Source of the DNA: Planctomycetota bacterium
GTDB taxonomy: Bacteria > Planctomycetota > PLA2 > JAEUHO01
DNA: 64,000 bases
Direction of reading: 5' to 3'
Assembly (NCBI GenBank): GCA_020851795.1
Contig: JADZCA010000035.1
Coordinates: 62,001 to 126,000, forward strand
The notes under the pieces were generated by a model. That model did not search any database. It was not told where the DNA came from and saw nothing but the letters and a program-made list of their open reading frames with translations. The translations under genes were made by a program, and so were the position numbers. Of the stretch, positions 15,672 to 25,811 are shown one piece after another. Every line of letters begins with the position of its first letter. Positions within the stretch are counted from its first letter, which is position 1.

Positions 15672-17948
15672 TCAGCGCGGCTCGACCGTGAACCCGACCC
15701 GGGTGGACCGTCCCGTCCGCGCGTCGAAGGCGACGAGGACGTGCCGCCCGGCGGCCACGCGGAGCAGGACGGCCTCCCCCGCCGGGACCCGCCGCTCGGT
15801 CGTCGCGTCGAGCACGACGCGTGCCCCGTCACGGGGGTCCGCGCAGCGCACGCGCACGACGACGTCCGCGCCGCCGGCCGCGTCGGCCTCGAGCCGCGCG
15901 CGGTCGCGCGGGGCCGCGACCTCGGGGGCGGCGCCCTCGGGGTCGAGCGGCGCGGCGCACGCGGGGTCGTGGGCCGGCAGCGCCTCGACGGCGAGGCCGG
16001 TCTCGGCGCGCCACCCGGCCCACGCGGGCGGGAACAGCGCGACGTCGCGGCGCACGGTCGGGCGCGTGCCGCGGCACCGCGCGCACACGACGCAACCGGT
16101 CGTCGCGTCGAGCTCGACGCGGACGTGGACGCGGCAGCGCGCGAGCGGCGCGGCCCCGCGCGGACGCAGGTCGCGACGCCGCTCGGGGCAGGTGGGCCCG
16201 GGCGCGAGCCCGGTGTCGGCGCAGACCTCGAGGGGCTCGACGTCGGCGGGCGGCGGGAACGGGCGCGGGGCCGGGTCGGCGAGCGCGAGCACGTCGAAGA
16301 GCAGCGGCACCGCGGCCCGCGCGCCGACCAGCGTGTCGTCGGGGGCGCCGTCGAGGCGGCCGCGCCACACGACGACCACGACGTCCTGCGTCCACCCGGC
16401 CGCCCACGCGTCGCGCCGCCGCGACGACGTGCCCGTCTTCCACGCGACCCCCTCGCCCGGCGCGCCCGCGGGGCGCGCGCGGCCCGCGTCGGCGAGCGCC
16501 GAGGTCACGAGCGCGCACGCGCCCGGCGAGAGGACGCGGTCGCCCGCCGCGACGGGCGCGTCGGCGAGCAGCCGCAGCGGCCGGTGCACGCCGCCGGCCG
16601 CGAGCGTCGTCGCGGCCTCGGCCAGCTCGAGCGGCGTGACGTCGTCGGTGCCGAGCGCGAGGTCGGCGCCCGGCGCGTCGGCGCCGCGCACGTGTGCGAG
16701 GCCCGCGCGGCGCAGCGTCGCCGCGAGCGCGCCGTCGGGCAGCGCGGCGGCGAGGCGCACGGCGGGCACGTTGAGCGAGGTCGCGAGCGCCTCCGCCGCC
16801 GTCACCGGCCCGTGCACGCGCGCGTCGAAGTTGCGCGGGGCCCAGTCGGGCGCCGCCCACGGCAGGTCGAGCAGCGCCGTCGTCGGCACGACGAGCCCCG
16901 CGTCGAGCGCGTGCGCGTACAGGAACGGCTTGACGGTCGAACCCGCGCTGCGCGGGGCCTCGGTCGCGTCGAGCACCGACGGGTCGGCGCGGCGCGCGCC
17001 GACGAGCGCGCGCACCGACGCGCTGCGCACGTCCACGACCACGACCGCGACGCCGTCGGGCGCCGGGGCCTGCGCGGCGAGCGCCTCGACGGCGCGCTCG
17101 AGCCCGGGCTCCACCGTCGTGCGGCCCGCGCCCGCGCGCGCCCACGCGTGCCCGCCGAGGTCGGGGAAGCCCCCGCGGTCCACGACGACGGGGCGCGCCT
17201 TCGCCGCGGCGCACGCCGCCGCGTCGAGGGTCCCCTCCTCGCGCATGCGGTCGAGCACGCGGTCGCGCCGGGCCCGCGCGCCCGCCGGGTCGCGGCGGGG
17301 GTCGAAGCGCGTCGGCGCGGGGAGCGTCGAGACGATCAGCGCCGCCTCGTCGGCCGAGACGTCGGCCGGCCGCTTGCCGAACCACGCGGCGCACGCGGCC
17401 GCGACGCCACGCAGGTTGCCCGGGAGCGGGACGGCGTCGAGGTAGCGCTCGAGGATCTCGTCCTTGGACCAGCGCCGCTCCGCCTGCCACGCGCGCAGCG
17501 CCTGCAGCGCCTTGCCCGCGAAGGTGCGCGGGACCCGCGTCGTCCAGCGCACGGCCTGCATCGTGATCGTCGAGCCGCCCTCGACCGCCGCGCCCGCCGT
17601 CGCGCACGCGACCGCGGCGCGCGCGAGCGCGCGCACGTCCACCCCGCGGTGCGCGTAGAAGCGACGGTCCTCGGCGGCCACGAGCGCGTGGACGAGGTGG
17701 GGCGACGCGTCGGCGAGGCGGAACGGGAGACGACGGGCCCCGTCGGCGTCGAGGCCCACGTGCATCGCGGTCCCGTCGGCCGCGGACACGACCGACGCGG
17801 GCGCGCGGTCGGCGACGTCGGGGAACGGCGCCGAGAGGTCGGCGACGCGCAGCGCGACGAACGCCGACACGACGACGCCGATCGCCGCGGTGGCGGCGGC
17901 GCGCAGCCGCCTCCCCCGCGAGCGGGCCGGCGTCGCCGCGCGCGTCAC
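15672..17948 (-). CDS. pbpC: penicillin-binding protein 1C (bifunctional glycosyltransferase/transpeptidase)
   Basis: 758 residues, close to E. coli PbpC (770). The GTG start at 17948 overlaps the upstream gene's stop (GTGA). An N-terminal signal anchor (residues 17-35) leads to a GT51 domain with the catalytic Glu in EDRRFYAHRG (E93), GGSTITMQ (124-131) and ERRWSKDEILERYLD. The transpeptidase domain has S337-TVK340, SLN in EALATSLNVPAVR and KTGTS with K504. The tail is a Cys-rich PBP1C C-terminal domain (CPERR, CVVCARC). It polymerises and crosslinks peptidoglycan in the periplasm. The alpha-2-macroglobulin gene upstream is its classic partner (yfhM-pbpC), thought to trap proteases while the wall is repaired. 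The presence of PBPs argues for peptidoglycan in this organism. Confidence 0.95.
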   Translation of the reverse strand: MTRAATPARSRGRRLRAAATAAIGVVVSAFVALRVADLSAPFPDVADRAPASVVSAADGTAMHVGLDADGARRLPFRLADASPHLVHALVAAEDRRFYAHRGVDVRALARAAVACATAGAAVEGGSTITMQAVRWTTRVPRTFAGKALQALRAWQAERRWSKDEILERYLDAVPLPGNLRGVAAACAAWFGKRPADVSADEAALIVSTLPAPTRFDPRRDPAGARARRDRVLDRMREEGTLDAAACAAAKARPVVVDRGGFPDLGGHAWARAGAGRTTVEPGLERAVEALAAQAPAPDGVAVVVVDVRSASVRALVGARRADPSVLDATEAPRSAGSTVKPFLYAHALDAGLVVPTTALLDLPWAAPDWAPRNFDARVHGPVTAAEALATSLNVPAVRLAAALPDGALAATLRRAGLAHVRGADAPGADLALGTDDVTPLELAEAATTLAAGGVHRPLRLLADAPVAAGDRVLSPGACALVTSALADAGRARPAGAPGEGVAWKTGTSSRRRDAWAAGWTQDVVVVVWRGRLDGAPDDTLVGARAAVPLLFDVLALADPAPRPFPPPADVEPLEVCADTGLAPGPTCPERRRDLRPRGAAPLARCRVHVRVELDATTGCVVCARCRGTRPTVRRDVALFPPAWAGWRAETGLAVEALPAHDPACAAPLDPEGAAPEVAAPRDRARLEADAAGGADVVVRVRCADPRDGARVVLDATTERRVPAGEAVLLRVAAGRHVLVAFDARTGRSTRVGFTVEPR

Positions 17949-20900
17949 CGCGAGACCTCGACCGTCGAGCCCGCGCTCGCGCCCGAGACGGCGGGGTCGT
18001 AGAGCAGCTCGACCCGTGCGCCCGGCCACACGTAGCGCCCGGGCGTCACCGCCCGCACCTCGTAGGTCTGGCGGAAGGTCCTCGTCCCGCGCGCGGCAGT
18101 GCGGAAGAAGAGGACGCGGTCGTCGCGCACCTCGACGCGGTCGGGCGCGAGGTCGCCGTCGCGGCGGTCGGCGCGCTCGACCTCGAGGCCGCCGGGCAGC
18201 ACGTCGGTGACGAGCACCTGCGCCGCGCCCTCGGGCAGCTCGCCCTCGAGCACGACGCGGTGGACGCGGCCGCGGGCGAACGGCCCGGACACGTCCTCGA
18301 CGCGGCGCGTCACGCGGGCGCCGGCCTCGTGCGCGGCGAGGTCGGGCGTGCGCGGGACGCCCTCGGTGCGCACGACGACGGTCGTCGCCCCGCCCGCGGC
18401 GAGCGACCACGTCCACGGGTCGCCCGGGCCCACCTCGAGCGTCGCGCCCGCACCCGAGAACGACGTCTCGTGCCCGCCGGCGACGAGCCGCCCGGACGCC
18501 GCCGGCGCGCCCCCCCGCACCCGCGCGTCGTGGTGGACCAGCGCGAGCAGGGACGTCGCGTCCTCCTGCGGCGTCGTCGCGCCGCGCCCGAGCGCGTCGG
18601 TGAGCCGCGCGACCAGCGGCCCGACGCGCGGGTCGTCGGGGCGCGCGTCGTCGAGCGCGGTGAGCAGCAGCGCCGCGCTGCGCAGGGGCGACGCGAGCGC
18701 GCCGCCTCGCTGGCGCGGTGTCGCGAACGGGTCGTCGCGCGTCTCGAGCAGTTCCGCCGCGCGCGCGAGGTCGCCGCCTCGCACGAACGCCGCCGCGAGC
18801 CGGGCGCGGTCCTCCACCGTCGTCGCGCGCTCGGCGAGCACCTCGAGCCACGTGCCGGTCGCGCGCCCCGCGAGCGCGAGCACGTGGGCGTCGTAGGGCG
18901 AGCCCTGGCCCTCGGAGAGGCGCCGCTCGACGCGGTCGAGGAGCGCGTCGAGCCGGTCGTCGGGGACCGCGTGCCCGAGGCGACGGGCCTCGAGGAGGAA
19001 GTGGCCGCCGTAGGCGGTGCCGAACGGGTCGGGCTCGACGCCGCCGGGCCAGCACGCGAGCCCGCCGTCGGAGGTCTGCATCGAGAGCAGCCGGTCCACG
19101 GCGCCGTCCACGGCGCTCGCGGCCACGAGGTCGGCGCCGAGGTCGGCGTCGTCGCCCCGCGAGGCCTCGAGCATCGCGAGCAGCGGGAACGCGCGCGACG
19201 TCGTCTGCTCGACGCACCCGTAGGGGTAGTCGCGCAGGCGGTCGAGCGCCGCGCCCCACACGACCGGCGAACCCGTGCCGACGACGACGCGCGCCCGTCG
19301 GGTCGAGGGGGCGAGGTCGCCCGGGAGCGGTCCGTCCACGGTCTGCCCCGCGGCCACGGTGCGCACCTCGTGCGCGACGACCCACGGCGAGGCCGGCCGC
19401 ACGAGGACGCGCGCGCGGCGCACGGCCTCGTGCCCCGCGGCGTCGCGCGCCGTCACGGTGACCGTCGCGGTCCCGAGGCGGTCGAGCGCGCGCACGCGCA
19501 GCGGCGGCCCGTCCTCGACGCGCTCGAGCCCGTCGAGCGCGACCTGCGTCACGACGCCGTCGCCCCGAGCCTCGACGCCGACGTCGAAGAGGTCGCCGGG
19601 CGCGACCGCGCGGGGCCCGTGCACCGCGAGCCCGATCGGCCCGCGGACGACGAGGTCGCGCGCGACCGCGCCCGTCCCGCGCCGCGTCGCGCCCACGACG
19701 ACGAGCCGCAGCCGGCCCTCGTAGGCGGGCAGGTCGAAGGCGACGTCGGCGTGGCCGTCCACGGCCACGCGACGCGACGCGAGGGCGACGGTCTCGATCA
19801 CCGCGGCGTCGGTCGCGCCCAGACGCGCGGCCGAGAGCCCGTCGCTCCCGCCCTCGTCGCCGCCCGGTTCGGGGTCGCGCGCGGAGAAGCGCGCCCCCTC
19901 GAAGAGCCGCGTCCACGCGTCGGCGGCCTCGGTGTCGAGGCGGCGGACGGCGCCGAAGAACGCCGTCGGGTCGGCGTCGGCGTGGAGCGTGCGCGCGAGC
20001 ACGCCCTGGTCCACGAGGTGCACGCGCACGTCGGCGGGCTCGGCGGTGGAGACCCGCACGACGACCCGGCCCTCGGGGAGCGCCTGCGCGGGCGCCTCGA
20101 CGTCGAGCGCGAGCGCGCGCTCGGGGCGCGCGACGCGGACGGCGGCGCTCGCGAGCAGGCGGACGTCGCCCTCGGCCCCGCGCGCGCCGCGCACGAGCGT
20201 CAGCGTCGCGTGCAGCGACGGCGCGCGCACGTCGCCGAGGGGCACCTCGAGCCGCTGGCGGCCCGCGACGAGCTCGACGGGCTGCGCGAGCAGCGTGCCG
20301 GCGCCCTCGACGGTGAGGAGGCCGCGGCCGGCGAACGGCACGTCCGCCTCGAGCGCGAGCGGGAGGCCCGGCTGCGCCGTCGGCGCGACGGAGCGCAGCG
20401 CGAGCGACGCCGTCGCGTCGGGCAGCCCGCCGAGGGCGACGACCCCGTCGTGGCGCCAGAACCGCACCGCCGCCGGCGCGCACGCCTTCGCGCCGACGCG
20501 GACGGAGAACGACCCGTCGCCGATCGCCGGGAGCATCCACCGCGCGCGGCCCTCGACGACCTCGACGGTCGTCGTCGCCACGACGTCGGCGACCTCGCTG
20601 CTCTCGTAGGTCCAACCGCGGTGCGCGCGCCGCCACGTCCCGCGGACGATGCGACGCTCGACGACGACGTCGGCCGTCGCGGTCGCCGCGCCGGCCGCGC
20701 CGGTCGCGCCCGCCGCGCCGACGAGGACGACCTCGACCGCGCCCCCGTCGGTGACCCGCACGCCGAGCCGCGGGCCCGCCGGCCGCGCGACGCGCTCGAC
20801 CGAGCGGGTGATCGCGCGCCCCGAGAGGTCCACGACCTCGACCGAGACCACGCCGCGCATCGCGACCGCCGCCCGCCCGGCGGCCGGGACCTGGGCCGAG

Positions 20901-23080
20901 ACCGTCGCGCGGCCCGCCGCGTCGGTGGTGGACTCGGCGGGCGCCGTCGAGAACGAGCCCGACGGCGACACGGTGTCGCCGAACGCGTACCCGGCCACCG
21001 GCGCGTCGTCGAGCACCGGCGCCCACGCGGTCTCCGTGCGCACGGTGCGGCCCGGTGCCGGCTCGCCCGTGAGGAGGCGCACGTCCACGGTCACGTCGCC
21101 GCGGCCGTCGAGGGTCCACGGCTTGTCGCCGGCGGAGAGCGTCGCCTCGATGCGGTCGGGGACGAAGGCCTCCACCCGGAACGCCGTCCCGCCCGCCGGC
21201 TTGTCGCGGCCGGGTGCGGTCACGTCGAGCGTCCACGCGCCGACGGGCGCGTCCGCGGCGAGCGGGAGGTCCACGTCGAGCAGGCCCGTCGGCGTCGCGC
21301 GCCGCTCGAGCCGACGCACGACGCGGCGGTCGGGCCCGCGCAGCGTGAGCACGAGCGGCACGCCTTCGGGCGGCGCCTCGCCCTGCGCCGTGCGCACGAT
21401 CGCGTCGAGGTGGACGACCTCGCCCGGGCGCACGACGCCGCGGTCGGCGCGCACCCACGCCTCGACGCCGCGGGCCGGCGAAGCGCCCTCGACCTGACGC
21501 GCGTCGGGCGCGACGCGGTGCCCGCGCAGGTCCACCCACGCGACCTCGGTGGGCGTGGACACGACGACGACCGCGGTCGCGAGCGCGACGTCGCGCGCGA
21601 CGAAGAGGCCCTGCGCGTCGGTGCGGCCCTCGGCGACGAGGCGGTTCTCCTTCGTGCGGGCCGCGACGCGGGCCCCGGCGACGGGCGCGCCGTCGGAGAT
21701 CCGCGCCACCCACACGACGACGCCCTCCTCGCGCACGCGGACGACGGCCCCGAGGTCGCTGCGCTGGACGACGACGGACTCGCTGCGCCAAGGCGTGCGC
21801 GGGTCGGAGACCTCGACCTCGAAGGCGCCGCGCAGGTCGGCGCCGAACAGGGCCGCGAGGTCCACGCGCTGCGAGAAGCGCCGGTTGCGCTCGGCGGAGA
21901 TCGCGACGCGCCGCCGCGCCGGCTCGCCCGCGAGCCGTCCCGCGGAGCGCCAGCCCAGCGCGAGCGGCACGAGGTTGTCCTCGGGCACGCGCACGAGCGA
22001 GACCTCGACCTCGGGCACGTTGACGCCCTCGACGACGAGCTCCGGCGCGGCCTCCGTCGAGAGGTGGCCGCCGTCGCCGACGACGGAGAGCGACGGCTCG
22101 GGCTCGGGGACGCGGAGCACGCGGCGGGCGTCCTTCTCGAGCCGCAGGCCCGGCTCAGCGCGCAGGCCCGCCTTGGCGACGACGGCGACGGTGGCGCCGA
22201 CCGCGAACGAGCCGACGATGCGCACGCCGCCGTCGTCGGGGCGCACCTCGAGGTCGGCGGGCGCGGGGTCCACGGTCACGAGACCGCGCAGGTCCTGCGG
22301 CGCGAGCGCGCGGGAGAACGTGAGGGCGACGGCCGGACGGTCGCCGCCGGTGTCGAGCTCGGCGGACACGAGGCGCAGGTCGCGCGCGAAGCGGAGGGTC
22401 CGCCGCAGGGCGACCTCCGTCGCCTCGCCCCCGACGGTCGAGCGCAGCCCCGCGGCGAGCTCGAAGGCGACGTCGCCGTCGGGCAGCGAGGCGAGCACGC
22501 CGTTCCACGCCGTGCCGCTGCCCTCCCACCGCACGGCGAGCGGCGCGCCCGCGGCGTCGCGCACGCGGGCACGCTGCGCGAGCTCGCCCTCGGCGACGGG
22601 CCCGGTGAGCTCGACGACGACGACGGCGCGGCCCAGGACGTCCACCGTCGTCAGGGGGTCCTTGGCGAGGTCGAAGCGGCCCGTGCGCACGACGACCGGC
22701 TCGCCGCCGCGGACGGGGCGCCCGTCGAGCGAGGCGAGCGAGGCGCCGAAGCGCACGCGGTACGTCGAGAACGGCGCGAGCGGGGCGCGCGGGACGAGGC
22801 GCAGGCGGCGCGGCGTCTCGAAGCTCGCGTCCACGGCCGCGCCCGGCTCGAGCGACACCTGCTCGACGGCGAGCGCGACGCCGACGCGGTCGGGCGTGGT
22901 CATCGGCGCGTCGAAGTCCACGCGCACGACGGGCCGCGTCGGCGGGCCTTCGGAGCTGCTCGCGACGACCGCGACGGTGCGCGACGGACGCTCGCGCGCG
23001 ACGTGCAGCGCGACCGACGCGACGAGCAGGAGGAAGAGCGAGACGGAGAGACACGGGGAGCGCAGGAGGCGCGCGATCAT
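17945..23080 (-). CDS. bacterial alpha-2-macroglobulin, membrane anchored
   Basis: 1711 residues, near the length of E. coli YfhM (1653). The ATG at 23080 starts an N-terminal hydrophobic anchor (SPCLSVSLFLLLVASVALHV). It has no lipobox cysteine at the right place, so it is probably an uncleaved inner-membrane anchor, not a lipoprotein as in E. coli. Tandem macroglobulin-type beta domains fill the N-terminal two thirds. The thioester motif YPYGCVEQ is intact (C1289, Q1292), so covalent protease trapping should work. The following region has the alpha/alpha toroid of the thioester domain (LEARRLGHAVPDDR and similar), then a receptor-like C-terminal domain. It is translationally coupled to pbpC. 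The start lacks a strong ribosome binding site. Confidence 0.93.
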   Translation of the reverse strand: MIARLLRSPCLSVSLFLLLVASVALHVARERPSRTVAVVASSSEGPPTRPVVRVDFDAPMTTPDRVGVALAVEQVSLEPGAAVDASFETPRRLRLVPRAPLAPFSTYRVRFGASLASLDGRPVRGGEPVVVRTGRFDLAKDPLTTVDVLGRAVVVVELTGPVAEGELAQRARVRDAAGAPLAVRWEGSGTAWNGVLASLPDGDVAFELAAGLRSTVGGEATEVALRRTLRFARDLRLVSAELDTGGDRPAVALTFSRALAPQDLRGLVTVDPAPADLEVRPDDGGVRIVGSFAVGATVAVVAKAGLRAEPGLRLEKDARRVLRVPEPEPSLSVVGDGGHLSTEAAPELVVEGVNVPEVEVSLVRVPEDNLVPLALGWRSAGRLAGEPARRRVAISAERNRRFSQRVDLAALFGADLRGAFEVEVSDPRTPWRSESVVVQRSDLGAVVRVREEGVVVWVARISDGAPVAGARVAARTKENRLVAEGRTDAQGLFVARDVALATAVVVVSTPTEVAWVDLRGHRVAPDARQVEGASPARGVEAWVRADRGVVRPGEVVHLDAIVRTAQGEAPPEGVPLVLTLRGPDRRVVRRLERRATPTGLLDVDLPLAADAPVGAWTLDVTAPGRDKPAGGTAFRVEAFVPDRIEATLSAGDKPWTLDGRGDVTVDVRLLTGEPAPGRTVRTETAWAPVLDDAPVAGYAFGDTVSPSGSFSTAPAESTTDAAGRATVSAQVPAAGRAAVAMRGVVSVEVVDLSGRAITRSVERVARPAGPRLGVRVTDGGAVEVVLVGAAGATGAAGAATATADVVVERRIVRGTWRRAHRGWTYESSEVADVVATTTVEVVEGRARWMLPAIGDGSFSVRVGAKACAPAAVRFWRHDGVVALGGLPDATASLALRSVAPTAQPGLPLALEADVPFAGRGLLTVEGAGTLLAQPVELVAGRQRLEVPLGDVRAPSLHATLTLVRGARGAEGDVRLLASAAVRVARPERALALDVEAPAQALPEGRVVVRVSTAEPADVRVHLVDQGVLARTLHADADPTAFFGAVRRLDTEAADAWTRLFEGARFSARDPEPGGDEGGSDGLSAARLGATDAAVIETVALASRRVAVDGHADVAFDLPAYEGRLRLVVVGATRRGTGAVARDLVVRGPIGLAVHGPRAVAPGDLFDVGVEARGDGVVTQVALDGLERVEDGPPLRVRALDRLGTATVTVTARDAAGHEAVRRARVLVRPASPWVVAHEVRTVAAGQTVDGPLPGDLAPSTRRARVVVGTGSPVVWGAALDRLRDYPYGCVEQTTSRAFPLLAMLEASRGDDADLGADLVAASAVDGAVDRLLSMQTSDGGLACWPGGVEPDPFGTAYGGHFLLEARRLGHAVPDDRLDALLDRVERRLSEGQGSPYDAHVLALAGRATGTWLEVLAERATTVEDRARLAAAFVRGGDLARAAELLETRDDPFATPRQRGGALASPLRSAALLLTALDDARPDDPRVGPLVARLTDALGRGATTPQEDATSLLALVHHDARVRGGAPAASGRLVAGGHETSFSGAGATLEVGPGDPWTWSLAAGGATTVVVRTEGVPRTPDLAAHEAGARVTRRVEDVSGPFARGRVHRVVLEGELPEGAAQVLVTDVLPGGLEVERADRRDGDLAPDRVEVRDDRVLFFRTAARGTRTFRQTYEVRAVTPGRYVWPGARVELLYDPAVSGASAGSTVEVSR

Positions 23081-23195
23081 GGGAGCCGCCGTCGCGGAGT
23101 CGTGGGCGCGGCGCGTCACCCGGCGCGCCGCCCCCGCCGCGGAACGCGGGTTATACACCCCCACGACAGGTTGTGGGGTATCGCCCGATCGTCCC

Positions 23196-23275
23196 GGCGC
23201 CAGGAAAGTTGTTTTCACGGGGCCGCGCCGTCGGCCGGGCTGCCGCCACGGCGTGAAAACAACTTTCCTGGCTCC
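23196..23275. repeat. GCCAGGAA-type hairpin element, copy 3 (long loop)
   Basis: Arms GGCGCCAGGAAAGTTGTTTT CACG and CGTGAAAACAACTTTCCTGG C pair almost fully around a ~32-base GC-rich loop that itself can fold. Compared with copy 2, the arm reads GGAAAGTT and not GGAACGTT, and the partner arm changes to match (AACTTTCC), which is compensatory. It lies between the alpha-2-macroglobulin gene's start and the toroid gene's stop, so it could terminate neither, one or both transcripts. Confidence 0.85.
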
Positions 23276-23277
23276 GC

Positions 23278-24966
23278 CTAGCGCAGGTACAGCGCGTGCT
23301 CGAGGGTGAGCACCGACAGCGCCGTCGAGAGCGCGACGCCGGGCTTGTGGCTCGCGGTCACCGGCACCAGGAACGACCCCGCCGCGGTCCCGTTCATCAC
23401 CTGCTGCTGCGAAAGGGCGAACGCCCACGCGCGCCACGGGTCGTCGAGCGCGCCCTGGAGCAGGATCGAGAGGCGCACGCCGTAGTAGAGCGTGTAGAGG
23501 TTGGGCGGGCGGTCGGCCGGCAGCCCCTTCAGGTAGGCCTTCCACTGGTCGAGGACCCCGGCGGGCTTGTCCGCCCACGCGATGTGCCCGACGAGCATGC
23601 CCGCGGGGGCGAGGCTCGCGCTCGGACCCTGACGGTACACGTACGAGAACTTCGCCGCACCGCCCCACACGTAGTTGAGGAAGATCTCGAGGCCCTGCGT
23701 CAGCTTGGGCGAGGGCGGGACGCCGGCCGCCCGCGCCGCCTCGAAGGCCTGGGCCACCCACGCCGTCACCGACAGGTCCCCCGACGGGTCGTTGGGACGG
23801 TACCGGTAGCCGCCCAGCGGCCCCTGCGACTGCTCGAAGAAGGCGAGGCCCCGCCGCACCCGCTCGCGCAGCTCCTCCGACCCGGTCGAGGCCGCCGCCT
23901 GCGCGAGCGCCATCAGCGCGATCGCCGTCGTGTACTGCTGGCCCGAGCCGGGCCACGACCCGTCGGCCTTCTGCTGCTTCTTGAGCCACTCGATGGCGCG
24001 GCCGAGGTAGGGGTCGAACCAGCCGTTGACGTCCTGGTCGCGGAAGTCGAGGAACGCGATCGTGGCGAGGCCCGTCGTCGCGACGGCGAAGACGTCCCCG
24101 GTGGAGTCCCATTTCCCTAGGCAGGTGGGGTTGTGCTTGAGCGCGTCGCACCGCTCCTTGGTCCCCTGGTCGGACAGCGAGCCGTCCTCCTTCTGGTGGA
24201 GCGCGATCCACGCGAGGCCCGAGTGGATCGCGTCGAGGAGCCCGACCGCGTCGCGCTGGCGCAGCTTGTCGAGCTGGTCCACCCGGCGCTGCTCGGCGGC
24301 GTCCACGTCGGCCACCGGCGGGTTGGTGTCCTTGCCGCGACGGTTCTGCCGGTCCTGCACGAACTGCCGCAGCAGCCCGTCCGAGGCGAGGTCGCCCCCC
24401 GACCCCGGCGACGTGGGGAGGAGGAAGCGTCGCAGGTGGCGCGTGAGCTGGTCGAGGTCGGCGTCGTTGGCCGAGCGGGCGAGCACCTCCGCCGTCGCGG
24501 CCAGCCGCCCGGCGACCGCGGCCCGTTGGGCGTCCGTCAGGCGCGCCGTCGCGAGCGCCTTCTCGAGCTCGGCCTGCTTGGTCGCCGCGTTGAGCGCCGT
24601 CTCGAGGCGCGCCACCACGGCGGCGCGCGCCGGGTCGGCCATGAACGCGGCCTCGTTCTTCTGCAACCGCTTGGCGAGCGCGAGCGCCTCGGCGAGGCGC
24701 CCCTCCTTCTGCAACTCGAGCACGTCCTGCCACGTGGCCGTCGCGCGCGCGAGCGCCTCCGCCCGCTTGGCGTCGGCGTAGGACCGCCCCCCCGCCAGCG
24801 GCGGCGGGCCCGGGGGCGGACGCTCGGCGGCCGGCGGCTCCTCCGTGGGCGCGTGGAGCGCTCCGCCCTCGCCCAGCGACGTCGGCGGCTCGTCGTGGAC
24901 GACGAGGGCGTACGCGCCCCCACCGAGCGCCAGCACGACCGCGAGGCCGACGAGCCGGGACCGCAC
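23278..24966 (-). CDS. prenyltransferase/squalene-oxidase-repeat-like toroid protein
   Basis: 562 residues from a GTG at 24966, with GGAG seven bases upstream. A single N-terminal hydrophobic segment (LVGLAVVLALGGGAYALVV) anchors or exports the protein. Then comes a Pro-rich linker, a long helical, probably coiled-coil region (about 60-200), and a C-terminal alpha/alpha toroid with repeats such as AGLAWIALHQKEDGSLSDQG, RAIEWLKKQQKADGSWPGSG and TTAIALMALAQAAA. These resemble squalene-hopene-cyclase repeats, but the catalytic DXDD motif is not evident, so enzymatic cyclisation is unlikely. Planctomycetes encode many such proteins of unknown role. It is a standalone gene, with a GCCAGGAA hairpin just beyond its stop. 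Confidence 0.8.
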   Translation of the reverse strand: MRSRLVGLAVVLALGGGAYALVVHDEPPTSLGEGGALHAPTEEPPAAERPPPGPPPLAGGRSYADAKRAEALARATATWQDVLELQKEGRLAEALALAKRLQKNEAAFMADPARAAVVARLETALNAATKQAELEKALATARLTDAQRAAVAGRLAATAEVLARSANDADLDQLTRHLRRFLLPTSPGSGGDLASDGLLRQFVQDRQNRRGKDTNPPVADVDAAEQRRVDQLDKLRQRDAVGLLDAIHSGLAWIALHQKEDGSLSDQGTKERCDALKHNPTCLGKWDSTGDVFAVATTGLATIAFLDFRDQDVNGWFDPYLGRAIEWLKKQQKADGSWPGSGQQYTTAIALMALAQAAASTGSEELRERVRRGLAFFEQSQGPLGGYRYRPNDPSGDLSVTAWVAQAFEAARAAGVPPSPKLTQGLEIFLNYVWGGAAKFSYVYRQGPSASLAPAGMLVGHIAWADKPAGVLDQWKAYLKGLPADRPPNLYTLYYGVRLSILLQGALDDPWRAWAFALSQQQVMNGTAAGSFLVPVTASHKPGVALSTALSVLTLEHALYLR

Positions 24967-25083
24967 GCACTCCGCTCCGGGCGACGCCGCGCCGCCACCC
25001 CCGAGGATACCGACGCCGCACGCTCCGTCCGAGCGTGCGTCCCCCGGGGGTGCGCGCCCACGGCCACGGTCGTACGCCGCGGA

Positions 25084-25797
25084 TCAGCGCCGTAGGAGCA
25101 GGTGACGGCGGTTGGCGAGCGCCGAGATCGGTGCGTCGAGCACCTCGGCGTGCGCCCCCGCCCGTCGCGCGACCTCGGCCAGCCGCGTCGGGTCCACCGC
25201 GAGGAGCCCGAGGCGCGCGCGCACCGCGCCGTAGGCCGACCCGCGCGCCCGGCGCAGCCGCGCCCACGCGTCGCGCAGGGTGCCGCGCCTCCACGCGGTG
25301 CGCAGGAGCCCGCGTGCGTCCGCCCACCGGCTGTCGGCGACGACCAGATCGGACACGAGGATCCGCGCCCCCGGGGCCGCGACCTCGAGCAGCGCACGCA
25401 CGAGCGCCTCCGCCGCGGCGACGTCGGGGAGGTACTGGACCACGCTGTGGCAGAGGATCGCCGAGTAGCGACGCCCCGCCGCCGCGCCGAGGTCGCCCGG
25501 GCGCGCCGCGTGCACGAGGTGCACCTGCGCGCCCCCCACGCCCGCGAGCCGGGCGCGCGCCGCCTCCACGAGCCGCGGGCTCCCGTCCACGCCGACCACC
25601 GAGCGCACCGTCGGCGCGAGCGCCGCGAGCACGAACCCGCCGCCGCACCCGACGTCGAGCAGGTCGTCCTCGCGGCCCAGCGCGAGCACCCTCGCCGCCT
25701 CGGGCGCGAAGCCCGCCGCGTCGGCCTCGCTCTCGGCGTCGCCGACGACGTCGTGGTCGCGCCAGAACTCGGCCCACGTGGCGGGAGGAGCGGTCAC
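25084..25797 (-). CDS. class I SAM-dependent methyltransferase
   Basis: 237 residues from a GTG at 25797 (VTAPPATWAEFWRDHDVVGD). GGAGG lies upstream, but only one base from this GTG, so the start is uncertain. Motif I is LLDVGCGGGFVLAALAP, the acidic end of beta-2 is VVGVDGSPRLVEAARARL, and motif IV is YSAILCHSVVQYLPDVAAAE. The fold matches the Methyltransf_11/25 group, which methylate small molecules, lipids or quinones. No substrate can be inferred, and the flanking genes do not point to a pathway. Confidence 0.82.
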   Translation of the reverse strand: MTAPPATWAEFWRDHDVVGDAESEADAAGFAPEAARVLALGREDDLLDVGCGGGFVLAALAPTVRSVVGVDGSPRLVEAARARLAGVGGAQVHLVHAARPGDLGAAAGRRYSAILCHSVVQYLPDVAAAEALVRALLEVAAPGARILVSDLVVADSRWADARGLLRTAWRRGTLRDAWARLRRARGSAYGAVRARLGLLAVDPTRLAEVARRAGAHAEVLDAPISALANRRHLLLRR

Positions 25798-25811
25798 GCC
25801 TCCACGGTACT

